A stretch of 7,718 nt of DNA from Desulfobacterales bacterium (GCA_022013615.1 JAKLQB010000831.1:1-7718); one strand, 5' to 3'. Positions 1 through 7,178 are shown, counted from the first letter of the stretch. Program-made: numbers and translations. The notes: generated by a model not told the origin, from the letters alone.

Positions 1-720
1 GTTAATCTGATTGAGCACCCTGGCCGTCTCAACTGCATGTTCCCGCCACATCTCCTGGCCACCTAACCCTGGCATCACATATTCGGACAGTTCCATGCCG
101 GCCTCAATGACCTTCCGACCCGCTTCAATATGTTGTTCTGCGCTCACGCCTTTTTTCACGAATTTGAGAAGTGGATCATAGCCGCTTTCAAGCCCAATAT
201 GTATCCTGTCAAGTCCTGCTTTACGGATTTGTTTCAAAGATTCCAAAGACTTCCGTACAATTGTTCGAGATCTGGAATATGTTGTAACCCGGGTAATATT
301 TGGAAATTTCTCTCTCAGAAACGTGAGGACTTCAACCAGATCTTTAGTTTTCATTACCAGGTTATCAGCATCCTGTAAAAAACAGGCCCCGGTTCTATAG
401 TAAAGCCAGGCTGCAATGCTCCGGTAGCTGTCACTATAAGCAGAGCTCCCGAAAATATGGCTAACCACCTGATCATCAGTACTTCCACTGGCCCCAAGCT
501 TCCACGAAAGGGCCTTGATATCGTCTGAAATGTCCCTGGCCGTCTGTATGTCCTGCTTGATCTCCTCAACAGTCCTCAAGGAAAATTTTCTTCCCTTATA
601 GACCGGGCAGAACATGCACTGGTTCCACGGACAATTGCGGGTCACCCGCAAAAGCAGACTCCGCGCCTCATTTGGCGGCCTGATGGGTCCCTGCTCAAAG
701 CTTAATTCTTTTTCTGTCAT
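1..720 (-). CDS. Radical SAM domain protein, N-terminal 240 codons (3' end beyond window)
   Basis: The reading frame is open from an ATG at 720 down to the left edge with no stop, so the C-terminus is missing. An AAGGA ribosome site at 730-734, nine bases before the ATG, supports this start. Near the N-terminus the sequence LLLRVTRNCPWNQCMFC places Cys30, Cys35 and Cys38 as probable ligands of the [4Fe-4S] cluster that cleaves S-adenosylmethionine. The spacing is CX4CX2C rather than the usual CX3CX2C. Further barrel-strand motifs follow: FLQDADN at residues 114-120, HIGLESG at 174-180 and YVMPGLGG at 214-221, all typical of the radical SAM TIM barrel in the Elp3/HemN/COG1032-like group. No B12-binding domain precedes the core. 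The reaction and substrate cannot be told from this part. I am sure of the superfamily but not of the function. The gene is divergent from the PilZ gene. Confidence 0.9.
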   Translation of the reverse strand, partial: MTEKELSFEQGPIRPPNEARSLLLRVTRNCPWNQCMFCPVYKGRKFSLRTVEEIKQDIQTARDISDDIKALSWKLGASGSTDDQVVSHIFGSSAYSDSYRSIAAWLYYRTGACFLQDADNLVMKTKDLVEVLTFLREKFPNITRVTTYSRSRTIVRKSLESLKQIRKAGLDRIHIGLESGYDPLLKFVKKGVSAEQHIEAGRKVIEAGMELSEYVMPGLGGQEMWREHAVETARVLNQIN

Positions 721-729
721 AGTTTCAAT

Positions 730-734
730 TCCTT
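730..734 (-). promoter_or_regulatory. Ribosome binding site of the radical SAM gene
   Basis: AAGGA on the minus strand lies nine bases upstream of the ATG at 720. It is a good Shine-Dalgarno match and fixes the start of a gene that is otherwise open only at one end. Confidence 0.7.
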
Positions 735-869
735 CGTTTTTTGTCTCACTCAATTGGTCTAACTTCTATGGCAGAAAAATAAGAATATATCAACATCATT
801 CAAGTTTTAAAGAGAAAACTCCTAACGTCGCTACTATCAAATTTTGCAAATCGCCCTGGTTCAATACAC

Positions 870-898
870 TTGCCATTGCATGCCATATGGTGTATAGT
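870..898 (+). promoter_or_regulatory. Predicted sigma70-type promoter of the PilZ/GNAT gene
   Basis: TTGCCA at 870-875 and TATAGT at 893-898 each match the sigma70 consensus at five of six positions and are separated by exactly 17 bases. Transcription would begin near 905, giving a leader of about 70 bases before the GTG at 975. The palindrome CCATATGG sits inside the spacer and could be an operator, but that is only a guess. Confidence 0.55.
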
Positions 899-906
899 CT
901 GTGCTG

Positions 907-926
907 CTTTTGTGCTTCCACAAAAG
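907..926 (+). promoter_or_regulatory. Perfect stem-loop at the 5' end of the predicted PilZ/GNAT leader
   Basis: CTTTTGTG (907-914) and CACAAAAG (919-926) are perfectly complementary and enclose a four-base loop CTTC. The hairpin would start about two bases after the predicted transcription start. No T-run follows, so it does not look like an intrinsic terminator. It may protect the 5' end of the mRNA, or the DNA dyad may be a protein-binding site. Confidence 0.45.
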
Positions 927-974
927 AGGGATTACATAGCAAATTTAAATAACACCCATAGGTAGTCGGTTTAA

Positions 975-3071
975 GTGGACTCGTCTAAGTCACAAAAAAT
1001 CTTTCCAAAAATTGATGGGCCTGTCAAACAAGCCTCCGGAGAGGACAAAAAGCTCCCACCCTGGCTTTTCCAGCACCGGACTCTGACCGATGCTCTTGAA
1101 AACGCCAAACCGGTGAAAAAAGAGACCCTTACAAACACGCTTAACCACATCCATTTTATAGATGGGTATGTTTTTGCCCTTCTTGGACATCCAAAATACG
1201 AAGAAAGCGTCCTTATAAGGGCATATCCTGAACCCTGTCTTGGCAGTAAGCTCACCTGCCGCTGGTCCGATGATAACCCCGCGGGACTCAAGCCAGAAGA
1301 GTATAAATTCCAATATGTTATTATTATCGATGGCCGCTCCCTAATACTAGTGCCGGCTGCTGTGCAGGAGATTGATAATAAGCATTTTACGATTGAATTG
1401 CCTTCTTTAAGCCACGCAGTTGGGCAACGGCAGGCCAGGCGATACTCCTGCCGGAATGTCACCGTAGAATTGATTCAGAGCGGTTTTTTGGCAAAAGGCG
1501 AGTTGTTGGACTTTAGCCCAATGGGTTTTCGCATTAGAGTGAAGCCCGAGAGATCTTGTTCTTTTCAATGGTTCAACTCTGATGAATTAGCCACGGTTCA
1601 TTTACGAAATGAACAACAGATTTTGTTTTCTGGTGCTTGCAAGTGTATTCGTCAGCGGGGCGGGCTTCGAGAGAGGGAGATTGTGCTAACGCCCTCGGGT
1701 GAAGGGATCAGCCGATTCAAAAAAAGTAAAGTCCGCAATCCGCGCCAGCAGTTGCAGCCATCACCTGTTCTCATCTTCAATCATCCTCTTTTGGGGAAAA
1801 GAGTGCAGATAGAGGTCTCGGATATCTCCACATCAGGATTATCCGTATGTGAGAAGGCAGATGAAGGGGTTCTGATGCCGGGCATGATCATCCCGAACCT
1901 GACAATCAATCTTGCAGGTGCTCTGGCCGTAAGGTGCAATGCTCAGGTGATCTACCGCATAAAAGAAGATGAAAAGAACGTCCGTGTTGGTCTTGCTATT
2001 CTCGACATGGATATTGATACATACAGCAGGCTAACACACATCCTAACCAATTCCATGGACCCCCATTTCTATACTTCCAAGGATGTAGATATGGACGCCC
2101 TGTGGGAATTCTTTTTTGAGTCAGGCTTTCTGTACCCCACAAAGTATCGTCTTATTCAGTCCTATCGGGAGAATTTCAAAAAAACGTATCAAAAACTCTA
2201 CCAGCAAACCCCCGAGATTGCGAGGTATTTCACGTACCAAAGGAATGGGCGAATCTATGGCCATATCGCCGTTGTAAGGGCATATGATCGAGCATGGTTA
2301 ATTCAGCACCATTCTTCCAGGGCCATGGACAACAAACGGCCTGGGTTTCTGGTGTTAAAGCAAATCATGCACTATCTTAATGATATATATCGCCTGCCCT
2401 CTGCAAAAATGCAGTATGCGATGACTTATTTCCAGCCGGAAAACAAGATACCTGATCGGATATTCGGTGGTTTTACCAAGATACTTGGGAATACCCATGG
2501 TAGTTCATTAGATCTCTTTTCCTATTTGCCCTATACAAGACTATCCCTGGGAGCCAGACTCCCGGAAGGATGGTCATTGAGGGAATGTTCAGCTTCCGAC
2601 TTGTGGGAGTTGAATCAGTCCTATGGCCATTACTCCGGAGGACTTCTGCTTGATGCTCTGGGTTTTGACCAAGAAGTTTCGGACGACCAATCCCTTGAGG
2701 AGATTTATAGCCGGCTCGGTTTTTTGAGAAAACTGAAAGCATATTCTCTTGTCTATAGGAGCAAACTAAATGCAGTTCTGATTGTGGAAAAATCTGATAT
2801 AGGATTGAATCTCTCTGACCTCCTGAATGGAATCAAGGTCCTGGTAACCGAGCCAGATAACCTACCCTGGAATGTTCTATCCATTGCCATCTCACAATTG
2901 ACGAGTGATTATCCAATGGATAGGGTTCCCGTTTTGTTTTACCCCTTAGAATATGTTAAAATAAAAAATATACCTCACGAGAAACAATATTGCCTTTGGA
3001 TCATGGATGTCCAGTACGCAAACGAGTATATGGAATACATGCAGAGGAAATTCAGAATAAAATACGAATAG
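975..3071 (+). CDS. Tandem PilZ-domain protein with C-terminal GNAT-like domains
   Basis: The 698-aa protein begins at a GTG directly after an in-frame TAA (972-974), so no earlier start exists; only a weak AGG at 960-962 precedes it. It has no signal peptide or membrane helix and is probably cytosolic. Residues about 40-145 look like a YcgR-type N-terminal barrel. The first PilZ module (about 150-245) has the cyclic-di-GMP signature RQARR (Arg152, Arg156) and DFSPMG (179-184). A second module (about 252-355) keeps DISTSG (283-288), but its arginine motif is degenerate (KVRNPR). Residues about 372-525 resemble a GNAT acetyltransferase fold: GHIAVVRAY is followed by a long strand WLIQHHSSR and then KRPGFLVL at the acyl-CoA loop position. 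Residues about 527-698 may be a second, more diverged copy. The likely role is an acyl-transfer or acyl-CoA-binding output controlled by cyclic-di-GMP. PilZ is well supported by motifs; GNAT is my reading of the fold pattern, and the substrate is unknown. Confidence 0.85.
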   Translation: MDSSKSQKIFPKIDGPVKQASGEDKKLPPWLFQHRTLTDALENAKPVKKETLTNTLNHIHFIDGYVFALLGHPKYEESVLIRAYPEPCLGSKLTCRWSDDNPAGLKPEEYKFQYVIIIDGRSLILVPAAVQEIDNKHFTIELPSLSHAVGQRQARRYSCRNVTVELIQSGFLAKGELLDFSPMGFRIRVKPERSCSFQWFNSDELATVHLRNEQQILFSGACKCIRQRGGLREREIVLTPSGEGISRFKKSKVRNPRQQLQPSPVLIFNHPLLGKRVQIEVSDISTSGLSVCEKADEGVLMPGMIIPNLTINLAGALAVRCNAQVIYRIKEDEKNVRVGLAILDMDIDTYSRLTHILTNSMDPHFYTSKDVDMDALWEFFFESGFLYPTKYRLIQSYRENFKKTYQKLYQQTPEIARYFTYQRNGRIYGHIAVVRAYDRAWLIQHHSSRAMDNKRPGFLVLKQIMHYLNDIYRLPSAKMQYAMTYFQPENKIPDRIFGGFTKILGNTHGSSLDLFSYLPYTRLSLGARLPEGWSLRECSASDLWELNQSYGHYSGGLLLDALGFDQEVSDDQSLEEIYSRLGFLRKLKAYSLVYRSKLNAVLIVEKSDIGLNLSDLLNGIKVLVTEPDNLPWNVLSIAISQLTSDYPMDRVPVLFYPLEYVKIKNIPHEKQYCLWIMDVQYANEYMEYMQRKFRIKYE

Positions 3072-3299
3072 CTAATTCAGTTTGTTGCGTGGCAGACGTG
3101 GAGGATAGTGTGTATACTGTTATTCTTTCGGAGAACACAGAAGCCGTGGCATCAACACGTATAAACCCCAATATTGTAGAGATCTTTGGTCATTCGCACA
3201 TCAGATCACTATTGTGCACAGGAAGTATTTCCAACTAACTGATCATTGTTGTGTATAATTGTCTATGAATTATCTCACGGAAACCATTGTATAAACTTC
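3072..3299. other. Intergenic spacer between PilZ/GNAT gene and hybrid kinase gene
   Basis: The spacer runs from the TAG of the PilZ gene to the preferred ATG of the kinase gene. I see no credible terminator in it: the best candidate is a short, bulged TGT-TCT/AGAACA stem around 3118-3137 with no T-run. An 8-base palindrome TGTGCACA lies at 3213-3220. A TATAAT box is present at 3254-3259. Readthrough from the upstream gene cannot be excluded. Confidence 0.5.
3254..3259 (+). promoter_or_regulatory. Possible -10 box of the hybrid kinase gene
   Basis: TATAAT is a perfect -10 hexamer. No good -35 lies 16-18 bases upstream; the nearest is a poor TTTCCA at 3228-3233, spaced 20 bases, so the promoter may depend on an activator. 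Transcription from it would start near 3266 and leave a leader of about 34 bases before the ATG at 3300. This would rule out the earlier in-frame TTG codons at 3246 and 3249 as starts. Confidence 0.4.
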
Positions 3300-6176
3300 A
3301 TGAATGATAAACCCTTGTACAATAGTGGCCTTATTGCGCCCTATATTGAATATTTGAGGAAGTATTACTCAGATGTAGATATTGATTCTATCCTGAGCGA
3401 TGCCGGAATGACCCATTATGAGATTGGGGACAAGGGGCACTGGTTTACGCAACGCGAGGTTGATCTTTTTTACGAAACTCTGACCAAAAAGACCAAAAAC
3501 CCGAATATCTGCCGCGACGTTGGCCGCTATACGGCTTCTTCCCAGACATCCGGTGCTCTCCGACAATACGCTTTGGGGTTCATAGGTCCTGGATCTGCTT
3601 ATACTATGATGGAAAAAAATGCTTCCAACGTGAGCCGCGCCCACGTGTTCAAAACCAAGCAAATCGCCAAGGACAAAGTAGAAATTACAGTTACATTAGC
3701 ACCAGGCGTGGAGGAAAAGCCCTATCAATGTGAAAATCGAATAGGGCTATTTGAGTCTATAGCCAAATTGTTTATCAATAAGTTTGCCAAGGTTGAACAT
3801 CCCGATTGCCTTCACAATGGTGCACAAGAAGGTAGATATATCATCACCTGGGAAAAAACGCCCTCTCTTCTGTGGAAACGGGTACGGAATTATTCCCTTT
3901 TACTTGGCATCCTATTCTTATTGACGTTTTACTTCGTCTTGCCAGTCACACCTTGGGCTATTATTGCATCACTGTTCGCTCTTTTCACTTTGATATTTTC
4001 ATTCTACACCGCACATCTTGAAAAGAAGGACCTCTTAAAAACAGTTGAAACTCAAGGTGATGTAGCCAAAGATCTCTTAGATGAAATGAATATCCGCTAC
4101 AATAATGCATTGCTTATTCAAGAGATCGGTCAGGCCACCTCTACAATCGTGAATATTGATAAGCTTATCAATATCGTGGTTAGCGTTATAGAGAAGCACC
4201 TTGATTTTGATCGCGGAATGATCATGCTTGCCAATAATGAAAAGACTCGACTTATCTACTCGGGAGGTTATGGGTATAACAAGGAACAAGAAAAACTTCT
4301 GCAAGGAACCGAGTTTCACCTTGACAAGCTTGAATCCAAAGGAATGTTTGTGTCAGCTTTTAAAAAGCAGGAGGCTCTTTTACTTAATGCTGTTTCCGAA
4401 AATGGGAAGAATTTCTCAAAAAGAACTCTCGAATTGGCTGAACAGATGGGTGTTAAATCACTTATATGCGTTCCTATTATATATGAAAAGAAATCTCTGG
4501 GCATATTGGCCGTGGATAACGTCAAGTCAAAGAGACTCCTTACTCAAAGCGATATGAGTCTTCTAATGGGTGTCGGATCCCAAACTGCTATAAGTATCAT
4601 CAATGCCGTGTCTTTCCACAGACTTCAGCAGAGCGAAAAAAAGTACCGAGACCTCGTGGAAAACGCAAATAGTATTATCTTGAGAAGGGATATCAAGGGG
4701 AACATCACTTTCTTTAATGAATTTGCACAGAAATTCTTTGGCTATGGGGAAGATGAGATAATGGGAAGAAATATATTAGGTACTATTCTTCCTGATACAG
4801 TATCAACAAAATGCGATATTGAAAGCCTGTCAAAAGTTCTCCACAAAGATCCGGAAAGACATATGGTCAGCGAGGACGAGAGTATTCTAAGCAGTGGTAA
4901 ATCTGTCTGGATTGCCTGGACTTACAAACCCATTTTCGACGGTAGCAAGCAACTCAAAGAGATCCTCTGCATTGGTAACGATATCACAGAACTCAAACGT
5001 TCGGATAAAGAAAAAAAGACTTTGGAGGCCCAGCTACAGGGAGCGCAAAAGATGGAAGCCATTGGCACCTTAGCTGGTGGGATTGCCCATGATTTCAATA
5101 ATATTCTCCAGGCCATCATTGGTTACACCCAGATTATGCTAATGGGGAAGGATTTGAGCGATCCTGACCATGAAAAGCTGGAAGCGATCGAATCATCTGC
5201 CCAAAGGGCCAGTGAACTCACAAAACGCCTGTTGATTTTTGGCAGAAAAGTAGAAAGTAAGCTTAGGCCGGTGGATCTCAATCAGGAAGTGGTGCAGGTC
5301 TCTAAAATGCTTGAGCGTACTATTCCAAAAATGATCAGTATTGAATTAAATTTCTCAGAAAACCTTCAAGTTATCAATGGTGACCCAGTCCAAATAGAAC
5401 AGATTATGATGAATATGGGGGTCAATGCAAGGGATGCCATGCCTGATGGCGGTAGGCTGTTCTTCGAGACAAAGAATGTTACCCTTGATGTGAAATTTTG
5501 CAAAAATCATTTAGGAGCCAGCCCCGGGGAATATGTTCTTTTGAAAGTTTCGGATACGGGGCATGGAATGGACAAGGAGTTGCAGGAGCACATATTTGAA
5601 CCTTTCTTTACTACAAAGCAAATAGGAAAAGGAACCGGTCTCGGTTTGGCCATGGTTTACGGTATCGTAAAAAGCCATGGAGGCTATATCACATGTATGA
5701 GCGAACCAGGTGAAGGCACTGCCTTTAGTATCTACTTTCCTATTATAGAAAGCGAAATAGACAGCCGGGTGTCGAAAGAGGCAGAAGCCCCCATAAAAGG
5801 AGGTACTGAGACTATCCTACTGGTTGATGATGAAGAAAGTATCCGACAACTCGGTGAGGAGCTACTTGGCAGTTTTGGTTACACGGTGCTGACTGCTCCG
5901 GACGGAGAAAGTGCCCTGGAGCTTTACGAGAAGGAAAATGAGCAAGTAGATCTGGTCATCTTGGACCTGAGCATGCCAGGAATGGGTGGAAAGCGGTGTT
6001 TGGAAAAGCTTGTCGAAATGAATCCGCGGGTAAAAGTAATCATTGCCAGCGGGTATTCTGTTAACGGACCAACAAAAGATGCGGTTGATGCAGGGGCAAA
6101 AGGCTTCGTGGGTAAGCCATACGAAATAAGGCAGATGCTTCAGGCTATTCGTGAAGTTATGGATAACAAGAAATGA
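3300..6176 (+). CDS. Membrane-anchored hybrid sensor histidine kinase (sensor-TM-TM-GAF-PAS-HisKA-HATPase-REC)
   Basis: This 958-aa kinase should autophosphorylate a histidine and pass phosphate to its own receiver. I chose ATG 3300 over the in-frame TTG 3246 because a TATAAT box lies between them, although neither start has a good ribosome site. Residues 1-190 form a soluble sensor resembling V4R/heme-NO-binding-like or AraC-type N-terminal ligand domains (weak call; note HPDC at 167-170). Two helices (about 198-214 and 219-238) have only a PVTP turn between them. A GAF domain (about 268-438) and a PAS domain (about 446-567) follow. The H-box LAGGIAHDFNN carries His597. The ATPase has Asn705 and Asn709 (N-box), DTGHGM (752-757), FEPFFTTK (766-773) and GTGLGL (778-783). 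The receiver (about 837-957) has Asp843, Asp844, phospho-acceptor Asp889, Ser917 and Lys939, so every key residue is present. No partner regulator or HPt gene lies beside it in this window, and the signal is unknown. Confidence 0.93.
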   Translation: MNDKPLYNSGLIAPYIEYLRKYYSDVDIDSILSDAGMTHYEIGDKGHWFTQREVDLFYETLTKKTKNPNICRDVGRYTASSQTSGALRQYALGFIGPGSAYTMMEKNASNVSRAHVFKTKQIAKDKVEITVTLAPGVEEKPYQCENRIGLFESIAKLFINKFAKVEHPDCLHNGAQEGRYIITWEKTPSLLWKRVRNYSLLLGILFLLTFYFVLPVTPWAIIASLFALFTLIFSFYTAHLEKKDLLKTVETQGDVAKDLLDEMNIRYNNALLIQEIGQATSTIVNIDKLINIVVSVIEKHLDFDRGMIMLANNEKTRLIYSGGYGYNKEQEKLLQGTEFHLDKLESKGMFVSAFKKQEALLLNAVSENGKNFSKRTLELAEQMGVKSLICVPIIYEKKSLGILAVDNVKSKRLLTQSDMSLLMGVGSQTAISIINAVSFHRLQQSEKKYRDLVENANSIILRRDIKGNITFFNEFAQKFFGYGEDEIMGRNILGTILPDTVSTKCDIESLSKVLHKDPERHMVSEDESILSSGKSVWIAWTYKPIFDGSKQLKEILCIGNDITELKRSDKEKKTLEAQLQGAQKMEAIGTLAGGIAHDFNNILQAIIGYTQIMLMGKDLSDPDHEKLEAIESSAQRASELTKRLLIFGRKVESKLRPVDLNQEVVQVSKMLERTIPKMISIELNFSENLQVINGDPVQIEQIMMNMGVNARDAMPDGGRLFFETKNVTLDVKFCKNHLGASPGEYVLLKVSDTGHGMDKELQEHIFEPFFTTKQIGKGTGLGLAMVYGIVKSHGGYITCMSEPGEGTAFSIYFPIIESEIDSRVSKEAEAPIKGGTETILLVDDEESIRQLGEELLGSFGYTVLTAPDGESALELYEKENEQVDLVILDLSMPGMGGKRCLEKLVEMNPRVKVIIASGYSVNGPTKDAVDAGAKGFVGKPYEIRQMLQAIREVMDNKK

Positions 6177-6195
6177 AAAAAATGAACCATTTTTT
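6177..6195 (+). terminator. A/T-rich stem-loop directly after the kinase stop codon
   Basis: AAAAAATG (6177-6184) pairs perfectly with CATTTTTT (6188-6195) around a three-base loop. The stem starts one base after the kinase stop and its 3' arm is itself a T-run, so it could end transcription. It contains only one G:C pair, so by itself it would be a weak terminator. Confidence 0.35.
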
Positions 6196-6199
6196 AGCA

Positions 6200-6268
6200 A
6201 TTGGTTTTATTGAGATTGCGACACTAAACCACAAAAAGGGTTGCGACTCTTTAGCCAATTAAACCAAT
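6200..6268. terminator. Imperfect inverted repeat between convergent genes, possible bidirectional terminator
   Basis: ATTGGTTTTATTG (6200-6212) and CAATTAAACCAAT (6256-6268) pair at 12 of 13 positions around a 43-base centre. The right arm overlaps the stop codon of the leftward methyltransferase gene. The long centre is unusual for an intrinsic terminator. The centre contains TTGCGAC at 6217-6223 and again at 6241-6247 as a direct repeat. The position between two gene ends suggests a role in ending or stabilising both transcripts, but this is inference. Confidence 0.35.
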
Positions 6269-7164
6269 AAAGGCTTCATTCCCTTACAGAGGATCATCGG
6301 GGTGTATGTGAATCGCTTCGGATCCTCAAAAAATCGCATAAAATCAGAATGAAATCCAGCATATCCTCCTGGGTAGTGTTCAAAAATTTCTCGGACTCTC
6401 ATAAAGGCCACTTCTACTTTCTTCACCCAATTATAAGCATCCACATCACCCATCTTTCCGTAGATCAGGTGATGTGCCACGAGATCCATTTGTATTTCTT
6501 CATAGCCGAGATCATATAAATATGAATATAGTTTTCGTCCGGCATAAGGATCAAAGTCATACTTCTCTTCTAGTAGGCCCATAATATCATAAAGGGCTTT
6601 TTCCAATTTGTTGGGCAATTTGTAATGGCTCAAGCAGTTGTGGTCTAGATCCATTAGACAAAGATGCCCTCCAGGCTTCAAGCAATCCGTCAAGTTTCTC
6701 ACAATTTCAAAACTTTCCAGGCGGAAATATTCCAGAAAAAATCGAACCCAAATGAGATCAAACTGACCTAATCCGTCTAAAGGTGCAGTAAAGTCATGAA
6801 CCTGAAAGCGAATGCCTGGTTTTCCGTCGTAGTGCTTTTTTGCGTACTCAATTCGTTCTTCCGAAAAGTCCAGACCCAATAATTCACCATCTGGCTGAAT
6901 CATTTCATGGAGAGTTGAGCTTGTCTTGCCAGGCCCGCACCCCACGTCAAGCACCCGAAGGCCGGGTTTCAGGCCACACCACATCGCCTGCCTTCGAACT
7001 ACCACCGGATCGGTCTTAAGCTCGATACGAATAGATTCTTCCAGATTTTCCATCAAATAAGGATGTGGCTGATATTTTTTGGGAGTTTTCAAGTGGTTAT
7101 CAGCAAGTCCAGCGCTGTATGTGGAACTATCGATTATATCTTTAGAGGCTCTAAGACAGGCCAC
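6259..7164 (-). CDS. Class I SAM-dependent methyltransferase
   Basis: The protein is 301 aa from the GTG at 7164. A GGAAGGG ribosome site at 7172-7178 is spaced seven bases from this GTG but only one from the in-frame TTG at 7170, so GTG is preferred. The Rossmann-fold methyltransferase core, numbered from the GTG, shows motif I VLDVGCGPG (about 71-79) for SAM binding, the acidic motif II GLDFSEERI (about 97-105), HDF (about 123-125), FDLIWVRFFLEYF (about 135-147) and LKPGGHLCLMDLD (about 162-174). This is the UbiE/COQ5-like generic type. A 130-residue C-terminal region rich in Tyr and Phe (about 175-301) probably covers the active site and sets the substrate, which I cannot name. There is no membrane segment, so a cytosolic enzyme is likely. 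It has its own predicted promoter and is convergent with the kinase gene. Confidence 0.88.
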   Translation of the reverse strand: MACLRASKDIIDSSTYSAGLADNHLKTPKKYQPHPYLMENLEESIRIELKTDPVVVRRQAMWCGLKPGLRVLDVGCGPGKTSSTLHEMIQPDGELLGLDFSEERIEYAKKHYDGKPGIRFQVHDFTAPLDGLGQFDLIWVRFFLEYFRLESFEIVRNLTDCLKPGGHLCLMDLDHNCLSHYKLPNKLEKALYDIMGLLEEKYDFDPYAGRKLYSYLYDLGYEEIQMDLVAHHLIYGKMGDVDAYNWVKKVEVAFMRVREIFEHYPGGYAGFHSDFMRFFEDPKRFTYTPMILCKGMKPLLV

Positions 7165-7171
7165 AGGCAAT

Positions 7172-7178
7172 CCCTTCC
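7172..7178 (-). promoter_or_regulatory. Ribosome binding site deciding the methyltransferase start
   Basis: GGAAGGG on the minus strand ends seven bases before GTG 7164 and one base before TTG 7170. The spacing favours the GTG and shortens the longest possible protein by two residues. Confidence 0.6.

Larger units (their letters stand above)
721..974. other. Divergent intergenic region
   Basis: This spacer separates the start codons of the leftward radical SAM gene and the rightward PilZ gene. It holds the AAGGA site of the former and, for the latter, a promoter-like pair at 870-898 and a perfect hairpin at 907-926. For the leftward gene the best box pair I find is TTGATA (788-793) with CATAGA (765-770), spaced 17 bases; the second box is poor and I do not call it a promoter. 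A perfect 8-base palindrome CCATATGG lies at 883-890, between the two boxes of the rightward promoter. No convincing small gene is present. Confidence 0.6.

Noticed and set aside
765..793. Candidate promoter for the radical SAM gene (TTGATA, 17 bases, CATAGA)
   Set aside because: The -10 box matches only three of six positions, so it is not stronger than expected by chance.
614..952. 112-codon plus-strand open frame
   Set aside because: It overlaps the start of the radical SAM gene in antisense and continues through the divergent promoter region; the product shows no recognisable domain and it has no convincing ribosome site.
971..1462. 163-codon antisense open frame within the PilZ/GNAT gene
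   Set aside because: The plus-strand frame has clear PilZ motifs and runs uninterrupted; the antisense product shows no family features.
2990..3238. 82-codon plus-strand open frame
   Set aside because: It begins inside the PilZ/GNAT gene in another frame and extends into the spacer; no recognisable domain and no independent evidence of coding.
5862..6200. 112-codon antisense open frame at the end of the kinase gene
   Set aside because: It lies opposite the receiver domain, which has all conserved residues, so it is a shadow of the coding strand.
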